Assembly (NCBI RefSeq): GCF_030406325.1
Contig: NZ_JAUEQY010000038.1
Location: 30,444 to 94,443 of the forward strand
Length of the DNA: 64,000 nt
Source: Actinomadura sp. DC4
Lineage (GTDB): Bacteria > Actinomycetota > Actinomycetes > Streptosporangiales > Streptosporangiaceae
Direction of reading: 5' to 3'
Positions 19,320-31,300 of the stretch are shown here, piece after piece. The position numbers were made by a program, and so were the translations under genes. The notes beneath the pieces were generated by a model. It saw nothing but the letters and a program-made list of their open reading frames with translations. It did no database searches and had not been told where the DNA came from. How positions within the stretch are numbered: the first letter of the stretch is position 1; each line of letters starts with the position of its first letter.

Positions 19320-22300
19320 TACGGACGACAGGGTGAGCGTACGGATCAGGAGGTTCGGCGTCGGGTTCGTGATCACGTCCCGCAGCGCCACCGTGACCCC
19401 GCCGGCCCGCAGCCGCTCGACGAGCGAGACCGCGAGCAGGGAGTGGCCGCCGAGCGCGAAGAAGTCGCCGTCGGCGCCGACCGAGGGCAGGCCGAGGACG
19501 CCCGCGAACGCCTCGCGCACCGTCTCCTCCAGCGCGTCGGCGGAGCCGCCGCGGGACCGGCCGTCGTCGGCCGCGTGAACGGGGGCAGGCAGTGCCGTAC
19601 GGTCGAGCTTGCCGTTGGCGGTCAGCGGCAGGGCGTCGAGGACGACGACGGCCGCGGGCACCATGTAGTGCGGCAGACGCTCGGCGGCCGCACTACGGAC
19701 GGAGGCGGCAAGGTCGTCGGCCGCCACGGCGGGGACGACGTAGCCGACCAGGCGCGGGCCGTCCTGGCCGTCCGTACGGGCGACGACGGCGGCCTGGGCG
19801 ACGCGCGGGTCGGCGAGGAGCGCGGCCTCGACCTCGCCGGGCTCGATGCGGAAGCCGCGGATCTTCACCTGGTCGTCGGCGCGTCCCGCGAAGACGAGTT
19901 CGCCCTCGGGGGTTCGGCGCGCCAGGTCCCCGGTCCGGTACATCCGCTCGCCGGCCTCGTACGGGGAGGCGACGAACCGCTCGCCGGTCAGGGCGGGCCG
20001 GCCGAGGTAGCCGCGGGCCACGCCGGCGCCGGCCACGTACAGCTCTCCGGTCACCCCGGCCGGGACCGGCCGCAGGCGGGAGTCCAGGACGTACGCGCGG
20101 GTGCCGCCGATGGGCGTGCCGATCGGTACCTCGGCCCTGCCGGCACGGCAGCGCCACGCCGTGGCGTCGACGGTCGTCTCGGTGGGCCCGTAGGTGTTGA
20201 ACAGGACGCGCCCCGGCGCCCAGCGGGTGATGAGTTCCGGCGGGCAGGCGTCGCCGCCGACCTCCAGCACGACGTGCGCGGGGATCGCGTCCTCGCACAG
20301 GCCGGCGAGTACGGCCGGCGGGAGCGACAGGTGGGTGATCTCGTGCTCGGCGACGAACCGGGACAGTTCATCGCCCAGCCGGTCGCCCGGCGGCACGACC
20401 ACCAGGGTCGCGCCCGCGGACAGGGCGATCGACCACTCCAGGCAGAAGTTGTCGAAGCCGGCCGAGGCGAACTGCGCGACCCGCGCGCCCGGGCCCGTGC
20501 CGAGGCGCGTGCGTCCGGCGCGTGCGGTGTTCGCGAAGCCGGACCGGGTGACGACGACGCCCTTCGGGCGTCCCGTCGATCCCGACGTGTAGACCACGTA
20601 CGCCGGGTGCTCGCCGCGCGGCGCCGGCCGGTCGACCGGGCCGTCGGCCGTCGTCCCCAACGCCGCCCGGCATTCGGGCGACCCGAGAGCCAGGACGGGG
20701 CCGGGGAGCGCGGGTCCGGCGTCGCCGGTGACGGTCAGCGCGGGCCGGGCGTCCTCCAGGACGAAGGCCAGCCGTCCGGCCGGCTGCGCGGGATCGAGCG
20801 CCAGGTAGGCACCGCCGGCCTTGAGCACGCCCAGCAGGGCGATCAACAGGTCGACGCCGCGCTCCAGGACGACGGCGACGACGGTCTCCGGGCCGACGCC
20901 GCGGCCGGCGAGCAGCCGGGCGAGCCTTTCCGCCCGCGCGTCCAGGTCGGCGTAGGACAGCTCGGCGCCGCCCGCCACGAGCGCCGGGGCGCCGGGGGTG
21001 CGTGCCGCCTGCTCGGCGAACATCTCGGCCACCGGTACGGCCGGGGCGGTGTCGTTCCATCCCCGGGCGAGGCGGTCGTGCTCGGCGGGCTCCAGCACCT
21101 CGACCGCCGCGTACGCGCCGCCGGCGCCGTCCTCCAGGACCGCGACGAGGTTGTCCACGCAGGTGTGCAGCAGCCGGCAGAGCCCGCCGGGATCCACCGG
21201 CGCCACCGCGTCCACGGTCAGCCCGAACCCGGTCGGCAGGTCGTCCACGGACACGGCGATCGGGTAGTTGGTGGCCTCGTGCACGTACACGAAGGTCGCG
21301 CCCCGGGGTCCAGGGCCCTCCTGGCGGGGTGCCGGGTCGCGGCGGCCGCTGTGCCGGTAGTTGAAGATCGAGGTGAACAGCGGGCCGCCACCGGGGATCT
21401 CGGCGGCCTGCTGGGCCAGGGAGAGCGGTGCGTGTTCGTGGACGAGGAGTTCGGCGAGCTGGCGGCGGAGGCCGTCCAGCGCCTCGCCGACGCCGGACGC
21501 GTCGACACGGACCCGCACGGGCAGGGTGTTGAGGAAGAGGCCGGGCACGTGGTCGGCGCCGGCGCCGGCGTTCATCCGGCCGAACAGGACGGTCCCGAAG
21601 ACGACGTCGTCCCGGCCGCTGACGGTGGCGAGCACCCGCGCCCAGGCCAGGTGGAAGATGGTCGCCGGGCTCACCGCGAGGTCACGCGCGGCCTCGCGTA
21701 CGCGGCGGCTCACGTCCGCGTCGAGGCCCAGGTCGGCGCGCACGACACCGCTGCCGTCGCCGTGCACGTCCATCAGCCCGTACGGGGCGGTGGTCTCGTC
21801 GATGCCGCGGAGCAGGTCGGTGAAGTAGCGGTGGTGGTCCTCGCGGGAGACGCCGAGGCGGGCCTGGGCGACGAAGTCGCGGAACGGCAGCGGCGCGGGC
21901 AGCGACGCCTCGCGGCCGGACAGGATCGCGCGGAGCTCTTCGAGGAGTACGTCCTGGGTGGTGTGGTCCTGTACGAGGTGGTGGATGCGCATCATGGCCA
22001 GCCACCGGCCGTCCTCCTTCTCGGCGGCGGTGTGGACGTCGATGAGCGGCGCGCGCCCGAGGTCCATCCGGTTGCGTCCGGCGGCGAGGAGCTGTTCGAC
22101 CGCGTCGCCGGTTTCGAGAGTGATCTCGGTGACGGGCAGCGTGGCGTTCCGGGTGACCACCTGGACGGGTTCGGGCAGGCCCTCCCACACGATGGCGGTG
22201 CGGTAGATGTCGTGCCGGTCGATCACCCGTTGCAGCCCGTGGAGGAACGCTTCGAGGCGTTCCGGGGCGTCGAAGCTGATGACACGGGGTGAGGCGTACG

Positions 22301-25300
22301 GGTCGGTTCCGGTGCCGGCCTGCAGGAGGTGGTGGAAGAAGATGCCCTCCTGTAGCGGCGCGAGCGGGTAGACGTCGGCGACGTTGGCGGCCCCGCCGTC
22401 GACGGCCGCGACCAGCCGGCCGATCTGCTCGGGCGTCAGGTCGACCAGGGGGAGCATGTCGGAGGTGAGCTCGGTGGCGCCGGCCGGGATGCGGTTCGGC
22501 GGTACGTCGACCGTCTCGGGGGCGGCCACCGCGGCCAGGCCCTCGGGGGTCGGGGTCTGGAACAGCGCCCGTACGGAGATCGCGACGCCGCGGGCCCGCA
22601 GCAGTTCCACGAGGCGGACGGCGAGCAGTGAATGCCCGCCGAGTGCGAAGAAGTCGTCCTCCACACCGACGTGGTCCAGGCCCAGCACGTCCGCGAAGAC
22701 CTCGCACAGGACCTCCTCTTCGACCGTCGCCGGGGCCCGCCCGCTCGTGATCGCGGCGGCGTAGTCGGGGGCGGGCAGCGCCTTGCGGTCGAGCTTGCCG
22801 TTGCTCGCCAGCGGCAGCCTGTCCAGGGCGACGACGGCCGAGGGCACCATGTACTCCGGCAGACGCCCGGCGGCGAACTCCCTGATCGCGGCGGCGTCGA
22901 CATCGGCCGGGGTGACGTAGGCGACGATCCGCTGGTCATCACCGGCGATCACGGCCGCCTGCGTGACCTGCGGATGTGCGACGAGTACGGCCTGCACCTC
23001 GCCCGGTTCGACGCGGAACCCGCGGATCTTCACCTGCTCATCGACCCGGCCCGCGAACACCAGCTCGCCTTCGGGAGTCCAGCGCGCCAGGTCCCCGGTC
23101 CGATACATCCGCCCGCCGCCGTACGGGCACGCCACGAACCGCTCCGCGGTCAACCCCGGACGACCCACATAACCCCGAGCCAACTGAGCGCCCGCGATGT
23201 ACAGCTCACCGGCCACACCCACCGGGACCGGCCGCAAACGAGCGTCCAGCACGTACAGACGCGTGTTCCCCACCGGCCTGCCGATCGGCACCACACCGGA
23301 CCCGGTCAACCGCGCCGTGGCGACACCGATCGTGGCCTCGGTCGGGCCGTAGTGGTTGAACACCTCACACTCACCGGCCAGCAGCTCCGCCACCAACTCC
23401 GGCGAAGCCGCTTCACCGCCCAGGACCAGCGACCGTCTCGGCAGCACACCGCCCAGCGCGGCCACGTGCGAGGGCACCGCCTTGAGATAGTCGATCCGCC
23501 GGTCGGCCAAGTAGTCCCGGACGGCAGCGGGGTCGGTGACGGTGTCCTCGTCCAGAATGTGCAGCTCACCGCCCGAGACCAGGCTGGCGAACACCACCGT
23601 GTTGCCCAGGTCCGTCACCTGCGCCTGCAACACCGCATACCGGCCGGGACCGTCGAAGCCGACCCGCTTCGGCACGAATGCGACGTAGTTCGCCAGGTTC
23701 GCGTGCGTGACCGCCACGCCCTTCGGGCGGCCCGTCGACCCGGACGTGTAGATGACATAGGCCATCTGACCTGGAGCGATCGACACCTGCGGGGACTCCG
23801 GCGGCATCGCGGTGACCAACCGGTCGTCGACGGCGACGAGACGGTGACGGCCGGCCGGCAGGTCCTCCATCACCTCTTCCGAGGTCAGCGTCAGCACCGC
23901 GCCGCTGTCGGACTGCACGAACGCCACCCGCTCCGCAGGCTGACCCGGATCGATCGGCACATACGCCGCGCCCGCCTTCCAGACACCGACGATCGCCGTC
24001 ACCATCTCCAGACCCCGCGGCAGGCACACGCCGACCACGGACTCCGCACCGACACCTTGGGCCCGCAGGAAACGCGCCAACTGATTGGCGCGGGCGTCCA
24101 GCTCCGCGTACGACAGCTCCTCATCACCGGAGACCAGCGCCACCGCCTCCGGCACACGCGCCACCTGACGACCCAACAACGTCGGCAGCAACGCCGGCGA
24201 AGCCTCCGTCGCGGTGTCGTTCCACTCCACGAGCACCCGGTGCCGTTCGGCCGGGTCGAGGGCCTCCACCGCGCTCAGCCGTACGGACGGGTCCTCGACC
24301 AGCAGCGACAGCACTCGTACGAGGGCGTCGGCCAGGCGCTGGATCGTGGCGGCCTCGAACAGGTCGGCCGGGCCGGTCACCAGGCCGCTGATTCCCGCCG
24401 CGGCGCCCTGGGCGTCGAGCTTCTCCCCCACCAGCACGCTCAGGTCGAACTTGGCGCCGACCTGACCGGTCGGCAGCGAGCTGGCCTGGAGCCCGGACGC
24501 CGCCGAGCCCGGTCCGCCGGCGCCCGACGCGATGTCCTGCATGGTGAGGATGACCTGGAACAGCGGCTGACGGCCCAGCGAACGCACCGGAGCCAGCTCC
24601 TCCACCAGCCGCTCGAACGGCACATCCTGATGCGCGTACGCCCGCAAACCCTTCTCCCGCACCCGCCCCAGCAACTCCGCGAACGACGGATCACCCGACA
24701 GATCACTACGAATCACCAGCGTGTTCACGAAACACCCGACCAGATCATCGAGGGCCTCGTCCAACCGGCCCGCCACACCCGAACCGATCGGAATGTCCGT
24801 ACCCGCGCCGAACCGGTTGAGCAGCACCGCCACGGCCGCCTGCAGCACCATGAACACGGTGACGCCCTCGGCGCGGGCGACCTCGCGCAGCCGCGTGTGC
24901 ACGCCGGCCGGGACGTCCACGCGTACGGCGTGGCCCCGGTGCGAGGCGACCGCCGGGCGCGGCCGGTCGAAGGGCAGCGCCAGCTCCTCCGGCGCACCCG
25001 CCAGCTCCTCACGCCAGTACGCCACCTGACGCGACAGAACACTGCCCGGGTCACGCTCGTCGCCCAGCAGCTCCCGCTGCCACAACGCGTAGTCCGCGTA
25101 CTGCACCGGCAACGGAACCCACACCGGCGCCCGGCCCTCACACCGCGCCGCGTACGCGACCGACACGTCGCGCGACAGCGGTCCCATCGACCAGCCGTCA
25201 CCGGCGATGTGGTGCACGACCAGCACCAGTACGTGCTCGTCCGGCCCGGTGCCGAACAGCCACGCCTTGACCGGCGGTTCCGCGGCCAGGTCGAAGGCGT

Positions 25301-28300
25301 GGCCGGTGGCCTCGGCCACCTCGTCGCCCAGCGCGCCGGCGCCCACGTCGACCGTCGACAGCACGGACCCGGTCTCCTCGACGCCGAGGACCTTCTGGTA
25401 CGGCTCGCCGCCGGCGACCGCGAACACCGTCCGCAGCACCTCGTGCCGCCCGATCACGTCCCGCAACGCCTCGTCCAGGGCCCGCCGGTCCAGCTCGCCG
25501 GTCAGCCGCAGGGCCACCGGGATGTTGTACGTCGCGCTCGGCCCCTCCAACCGGCCGATGAACCACAGCCGCCGCTGCGCGTACGACAACGGCACCCGCT
25601 CGGGACGTACGACCGGGACCAGTGCGGCGCGGGCCTGGCCGGCGTCGGCGAGCCGGGCGGCGAGACCGGCCACCGTGGGCGTCTCGAAGAACGCGCGGAC
25701 GGACAGTTCGGTGCCCAGCATCGAGCGCACGCGGCTGACCAGCCGCATGGCCAGCAGTGAGTGGCCGCCGAGAGCGAAGAAGTCGTCCTCGACGCCGACC
25801 GCGTCCAGGCCGAGCACGTCGGCGAAGGCCTGGCAGAGGATCTCCTCGGCCGCGGTGACCGGCCGGCGGGCGTCACCGGGAGTCGCGTGGTCGGGCAGGG
25901 GCAGGGCGCGGCGGTCGAGCTTGCCGTTGGGGGTCAGCGGCAGCGCGTCCAGGACGACGACGGCCGAGGGGACCATGTGGTCGGGCAGCCGCTCGGCGGC
26001 GAACGCGCGGATCACGTCCGCCGGTTCCCCGGGGCCGGCCGGGACGACGTAGGCGATCAGCCGCTTCTCGCCGGGGCCCTCCTGCCGGACGACCACTGCG
26101 GCCTGGGCGACCCGTGGGTGGGCGGCGAGGACGGCCTGGACCTCGCCGGGTTCGATGCGGAAACCGCGGATCTTGACCTGCTCGTCCGCCCGTCCGGTGA
26201 ACTCCAGGGTGCCCTCGTTGGTCCAGCGGACCACGTCGCCGCTGCGGTACATGCGCCCGCCGTACGGGCAGGCCACGAACCGCTCCGCCGTCAGCCCCGG
26301 GCGCGCCAGGTAGCCGCGGGCGAGACCGGCTCCGCCGATGTACAGCTCCCCGGCGACGCCGACCGGCACCGGCTCCAGGCCCGCGTCCAGCACGTACACC
26401 TGGGTGTTCGCGATCGGCCCGCCGATCGGCACCGACCGCGCCCCTTCCGGCGGTTCGGGGATCGCGTGGGTGCACGCGAACGTCGTCGTCTCGGTCGGCC
26501 CGTAGCCGTTCACGAGCCGCAGCCCCGGCACCGCCCGCTGCGCGGCCCGTACGTGGGGCACCGAGAGGGCCTCGCCACCGACGAGGAGCCGGTCCAGGCC
26601 GGCCAGGACGTCCGGTTTCTCATCCACGACGGCGTTGAAGAACGACGCCGTCAGCCAGAGGCTCCGGACACCGCCGGCCACCAGGTCCCCCAGCCCGGCG
26701 ACGTCCACCACTCCGGGCGGCGCCACGACCAGCCGGCCTCCGTGGACCAGCGCGCCCCACAGTTCGAACGTCGACGCGTCGAACGCGAGCGGGGCCAGCA
26801 GCAGGTGCACGCCGTCCGCGGTGAACTCCGCGAACCGCTGCCCCCACACCAGCCGGACGATCGACCGGTGCTCGACCACGACGCCCTTCGGACGCCCCGT
26901 CGACCCCGAGGTGAACATGACGTAGGCGACGTCGCCGCCGCCGGTCTCGACGCCGGGGTCGGTGTCCGGTTGTGACGCGTCGATGCCCTCGACCGGCAGC
27001 ACCGTGCCGTCGAGTTCCGGCAGGTCAGGGGCGAGGTTCTCCTGGGTGACGACGACGCGTACGCCGGCGTCGGCGATCATGAAGCCGAGCCGTTCCGCCG
27101 GGTATCCGGGGTCGAGGGGGACGTAGCCCGCGCCGGCCTTCCACACGCCGAGCAGCACGGCGACCACGTCGGCTCCGCGCTCCATGCAGACGCCCACGAG
27201 CGAGCCCCGGCAAACGCCGGCCGCCCTCAGGGCGTGGGCGATCCGGTTCGCCCGCGCGTCGAGCTCCGCGTACGACACGCGTACGTCGCCGGACTCCACG
27301 GCGACGGCGTCCGGGTGGACCCACGCTCGTTCGCTCACGAGCGTGTGGACGCCGCAGCCCGGCATCGCGACCGCGGTGTCGTTCCATCCGCGTACGACCT
27401 GGTCGCGCTCGGTTTCGTCGACGATGTCGACGGCCGACAGCCGCCTCTGCGGCTCCTCCTCCAGCGCGGCCACGACGTTGCGGAGGCCGGTGGCCAGCAG
27501 CCGGCACACCGCCTCCCCGTCCACCGGCTCCACCGCGTCGACCGTCAGCCCGAAACGCGTGCCCCGGTCCTCGACCGACACCGTCACGGGATAGTTCGTC
27601 GCCTCCAGCGTCGAGACCGTGCTGATGCCCGTCGCGCCCTGGCCGGGCGACGGGGTGCCGGGCGCCTGGCCGTGGCGGTAGTTGAACAGCGAGGCGAACA
27701 GCGGGGTGCCGCCGGGAACCCCGCCGGCCTGCTGCGCGAGGGCGAGCGACGCGTGCTCGTGGACCAGGAGTTCGGCGAGCTGACCCCGCAGGTCCTCCAG
27801 CGCCGCGCCCACGCCCGTCTCACCGAGGCGGACCCGTACCGGCAGCGTGTTGATGAACGGCCCCTGCACCCGATCCGCGCCGGCGCCCGCGCTCATCCGG
27901 CCGAACAGCACGGTCCCGAAGACCACGTCGTCCCGGCCGCTGACGGTCGCGAGGACGCGTGCCCACGCCAGGTGGAAGATGGTCGCCGGGCTCACCCCGA
28001 GGGTCCGTGCCACTTCCCGCACCCGCGTACCGGTGTGCTCGTCGACTCCGAGACGTGCCCGCGTGACGCCGCTGCCGTCGCCGTGCACGTCGAGCAGCCC
28101 GTACGGCGCCGTGGTCTCCTCGACGTCGCCGAGCAGGCCGGCGAAGTACGCCTCGTGCTCCTCGCGGGAGATCCCGAGCCGCGCCTGGGCGACGAAGTCG
28201 CGGAACGGGAGGGGTTCGCGCAGCCGTCCTTCGTGGCCGGCGAGGATCGCGCCCAGCTCCTCGATGAGGACGTCCTGGGCCAGGTGGTCCTGGACGAGGT

Positions 28301-31300
28301 GGTGCATGCGGAGTACGGCCAGCCATCGGCCCGTGCCCGGTTCGGCGGCGGTGTGCACGTCCACGAGCGGGGCGCGGCCGACGTCCATCGTCGCGCCCGC
28401 CGAGGCACGCAGCCGCTCGGCGGCGTCTTCGTTGTCGACGGCGGCCTCGGTGACCGGGAGCGCCGCGTGCCGGGCGACGACCTGGACGGGTTCGGGCAGC
28501 CCGTCCCAGACGATCGCGGTCCGGTAGATGTCGTGCCGGTCGATCACCCGTTGCAGCGCGCCCAGGAAGGCGTCCAGCCGCTCTCGCGCGTCGAACCGCA
28601 GCACGCGCCGTACGACGTAGGCGTCCGTGCCGCCGTCGGCCATCAGGTGGTGGAAGAACAGCCCTTCCTGGAGCGGCGCGAGCGGGTACACGTCGGCGAC
28701 GTTGGCCGCGCCGCCCTCGACGGCCGCGACGACGCGCTCCAGGTCGGCCGGGGTCAGGTCGACGAGGGGGAGCATGTCCGGGGTGATCTCGGTCGCGTCG
28801 GCGGGGATGCGGTTCGGCGGGACGACCACCTCGTCCGGTCCGGACGCACCGGCCAGACCGGCGGGGGTCGGCGAGTCGAACAGGGCCCGTACCGACACCC
28901 CCACACCGCGGCCCCGCAGCAGCTCCACCAGGCGGACGGCCAGCAGTGAGTGCCCGCCGAGTTTGAAGAAGTCGTCCTCGACGCCCACGCGCTCCAGGCC
29001 CAGGACCTCGGCGAAGGCCCGGCACAGGACCTCTTCCTCCAGCGTCGCCGGGCCACGCCCCGCACCGGCATGGAACTCGGGTGCGGGCAGCGCCCTGCGG
29101 TCGAGCTTGCCGTTGGGGTTCAACGGCAGGGTCTTCAGCGTCACGGTGGCGGAGGGGACCATGTAGGCCGGTAGCCGCTCGGCCGCCCGTTCACGTACGG
29201 AGGCGGACAGGGCCTCGGGGTCGTCACCGGGCTCGGCGGGCACGAGGTAGGCGACCAGGCGCTTCTTTCCCGGCGTGTCCTCGCGGACGACCACGGCCAC
29301 CTGGGAGACACCCGGATGGGCCAGCAGGACGGCCTCGACCTCGCCGGGCTCGATGCGGAAGCCCCGGATCTTCACCTGGTCATCGGTACGGCCCAGGAAG
29401 TCCAGCCGCCCGTCCGGAAGCCAGCGCACCAGATCACCGACCCGATACATCCGGCCACCGAACGGACACGCGACAAAACGTTCGGCCGTCAGGCCGGGAC
29501 GCCCGAGATAGCCACGCGCCAGGCCCGCGCCGGTCACGTACAGCTCGCCCGCCACGCCGACCGGCACCGGGCGGAGGGCCTCATCCAGTACGTAAGTGTG
29601 GGTGTTGGTGATCGGCGGGCCGATCGGCACGCCCGTACCCCGGTCCAGATCCTCGGCCGTGACCCGGCCCACGGTGGTGAAGGTGGTGTTCTCGGTCGGG
29701 CCGTACCCGTTGAGGAGCCGGACCTGCGGCAGCCGTTCCAGGACGGTGCGGCAGCGTGGCACGGACAGCACGTCGCCGCCGGCCAGGAGGTACCGCAGCC
29801 CGGCGAAGGACTCCACGTCGGCGTCGACCGCCTCGTGGAACAGCCCGGCCGTCAGCCACAGGACCGTGACCCGGTACTCGGCCAGGAACGCCTTCAGGTC
29901 GGACGGGGAGAACCGCCCCGGCGGGACGATGGCGACGGCGGCGCCGTTGAGGAGCGGCCCCCAGATCTCCAAGGTCGCGGCGTCGAAGGAGACCGGCGCC
30001 ATCTGCGCCACGACGTCATCGACCTCCCACCGAACGAAATCCGGACCGTGCACCAGCCGCTCCACGGCCCGATGCGGCACCACGACCGCCTTCGGCGTCC
30101 CCGTCGAACCCGACGTGTAGTTCACGTACGCCGGATGCGCCGGCCCGACCCGCGTGGGAGGGTTCGCGTCGGAGAAACCTTCGAGCGCCTCCATCTCCGT
30201 GAGGATCACGGCCGGAGCGGCGTCTTCGAGCATGAAGGCGACGCGTTCGGCCGGGTGGTCGCCGTCGATCGGCAGGTACGCCGCGCCCGCCTTGAGGACG
30301 GCCAGCAGAGCGACCACCAGCTCCGGCGAGCGCTCCAGCGCGACCCCGACCAGGTCCTCCGGGCCGACCCCACGCTCCACCAACGACCATGCCAGCCGGT
30401 TGGCCCGGGCGTTCAGCTCCGCGTACGTGAGCGTCGCGTCCGTGGACGTCACCGCGGTGTGGCCGGGCGTCGCGGCGGCCTGTGCCTCGAACAGCTCCGG
30501 CAGGCTCCGGCCCGACAGCTCCACCGCGGTGCCGGGCCACTCCTGGAGAACGCGCCGCCGCTCCTCGGGCCCCATCAGGTCCACGCCGCTCAGCCGCGTC
30601 TCCGGCGCCGCCGTGACGACCTCGGCCACACGCCCGAACCAGCCCGCGATCCGTACCGCCGACTCGGCGTCGAACACGTCGGCCGCCACCGTCACCGCGC
30701 CGCGCACACCCGCCGGCGCCCCGCCCGCGTCGAACGCCTCGGTGAGGGCGATCTCCAGGTCGAACTTGGCGGTCGCCGTGCCCGTCGTGAGCCCGCCGAC
30801 CCGCAGACCGGGAAGCCGCAGTTCCGTGGAGTCGTTGTTCTGGAGCGTCAGCATGACCTGGAACAGCGGGTGCCGCGCCATCGACCGCGCCGGAGCCAGC
30901 TCCTCCACCAGCCGCTCGAACGGCACGTCCTGATGCGCGTACGCCCCCAGACTCGCCTCACGCACCCGGCCCAGCAACTCACCGAACGACGGATCACCCG
31001 ACAGGTCACTACGGATCACCAGCGTGTTCACGAAGAACCCGACCAGATCGTCCAGCGCCTCGTCCAACCGGCCCGCCACCGCCGAACCGACCGGCACGTC
31101 CACCCCCGCGCCGAGCCGCGACAGCATCATCGCCAGCGCCGCCTGCACCACCATGAACACGGTCACACCCTCAGCACGCGCCACCTCACGCAGCCGCGCA
31201 TGCACCTGAGCCGGCAGCTCCAACGGAACCCGGTATCCCTCATGCGAGGCCACCGCCGGACGCGGCCGATCGAACGGCAACGACAGCTCCTCCGGAACAC

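Noticed and set aside
22511..25639. Asn instead of Asp for the DLTKVGHIG pockets
   Set aside because: The common Asn code has Leu-Gly-Glu-Val (DLTKLGEVG); His322 and Ile330 fit the Asp code better.
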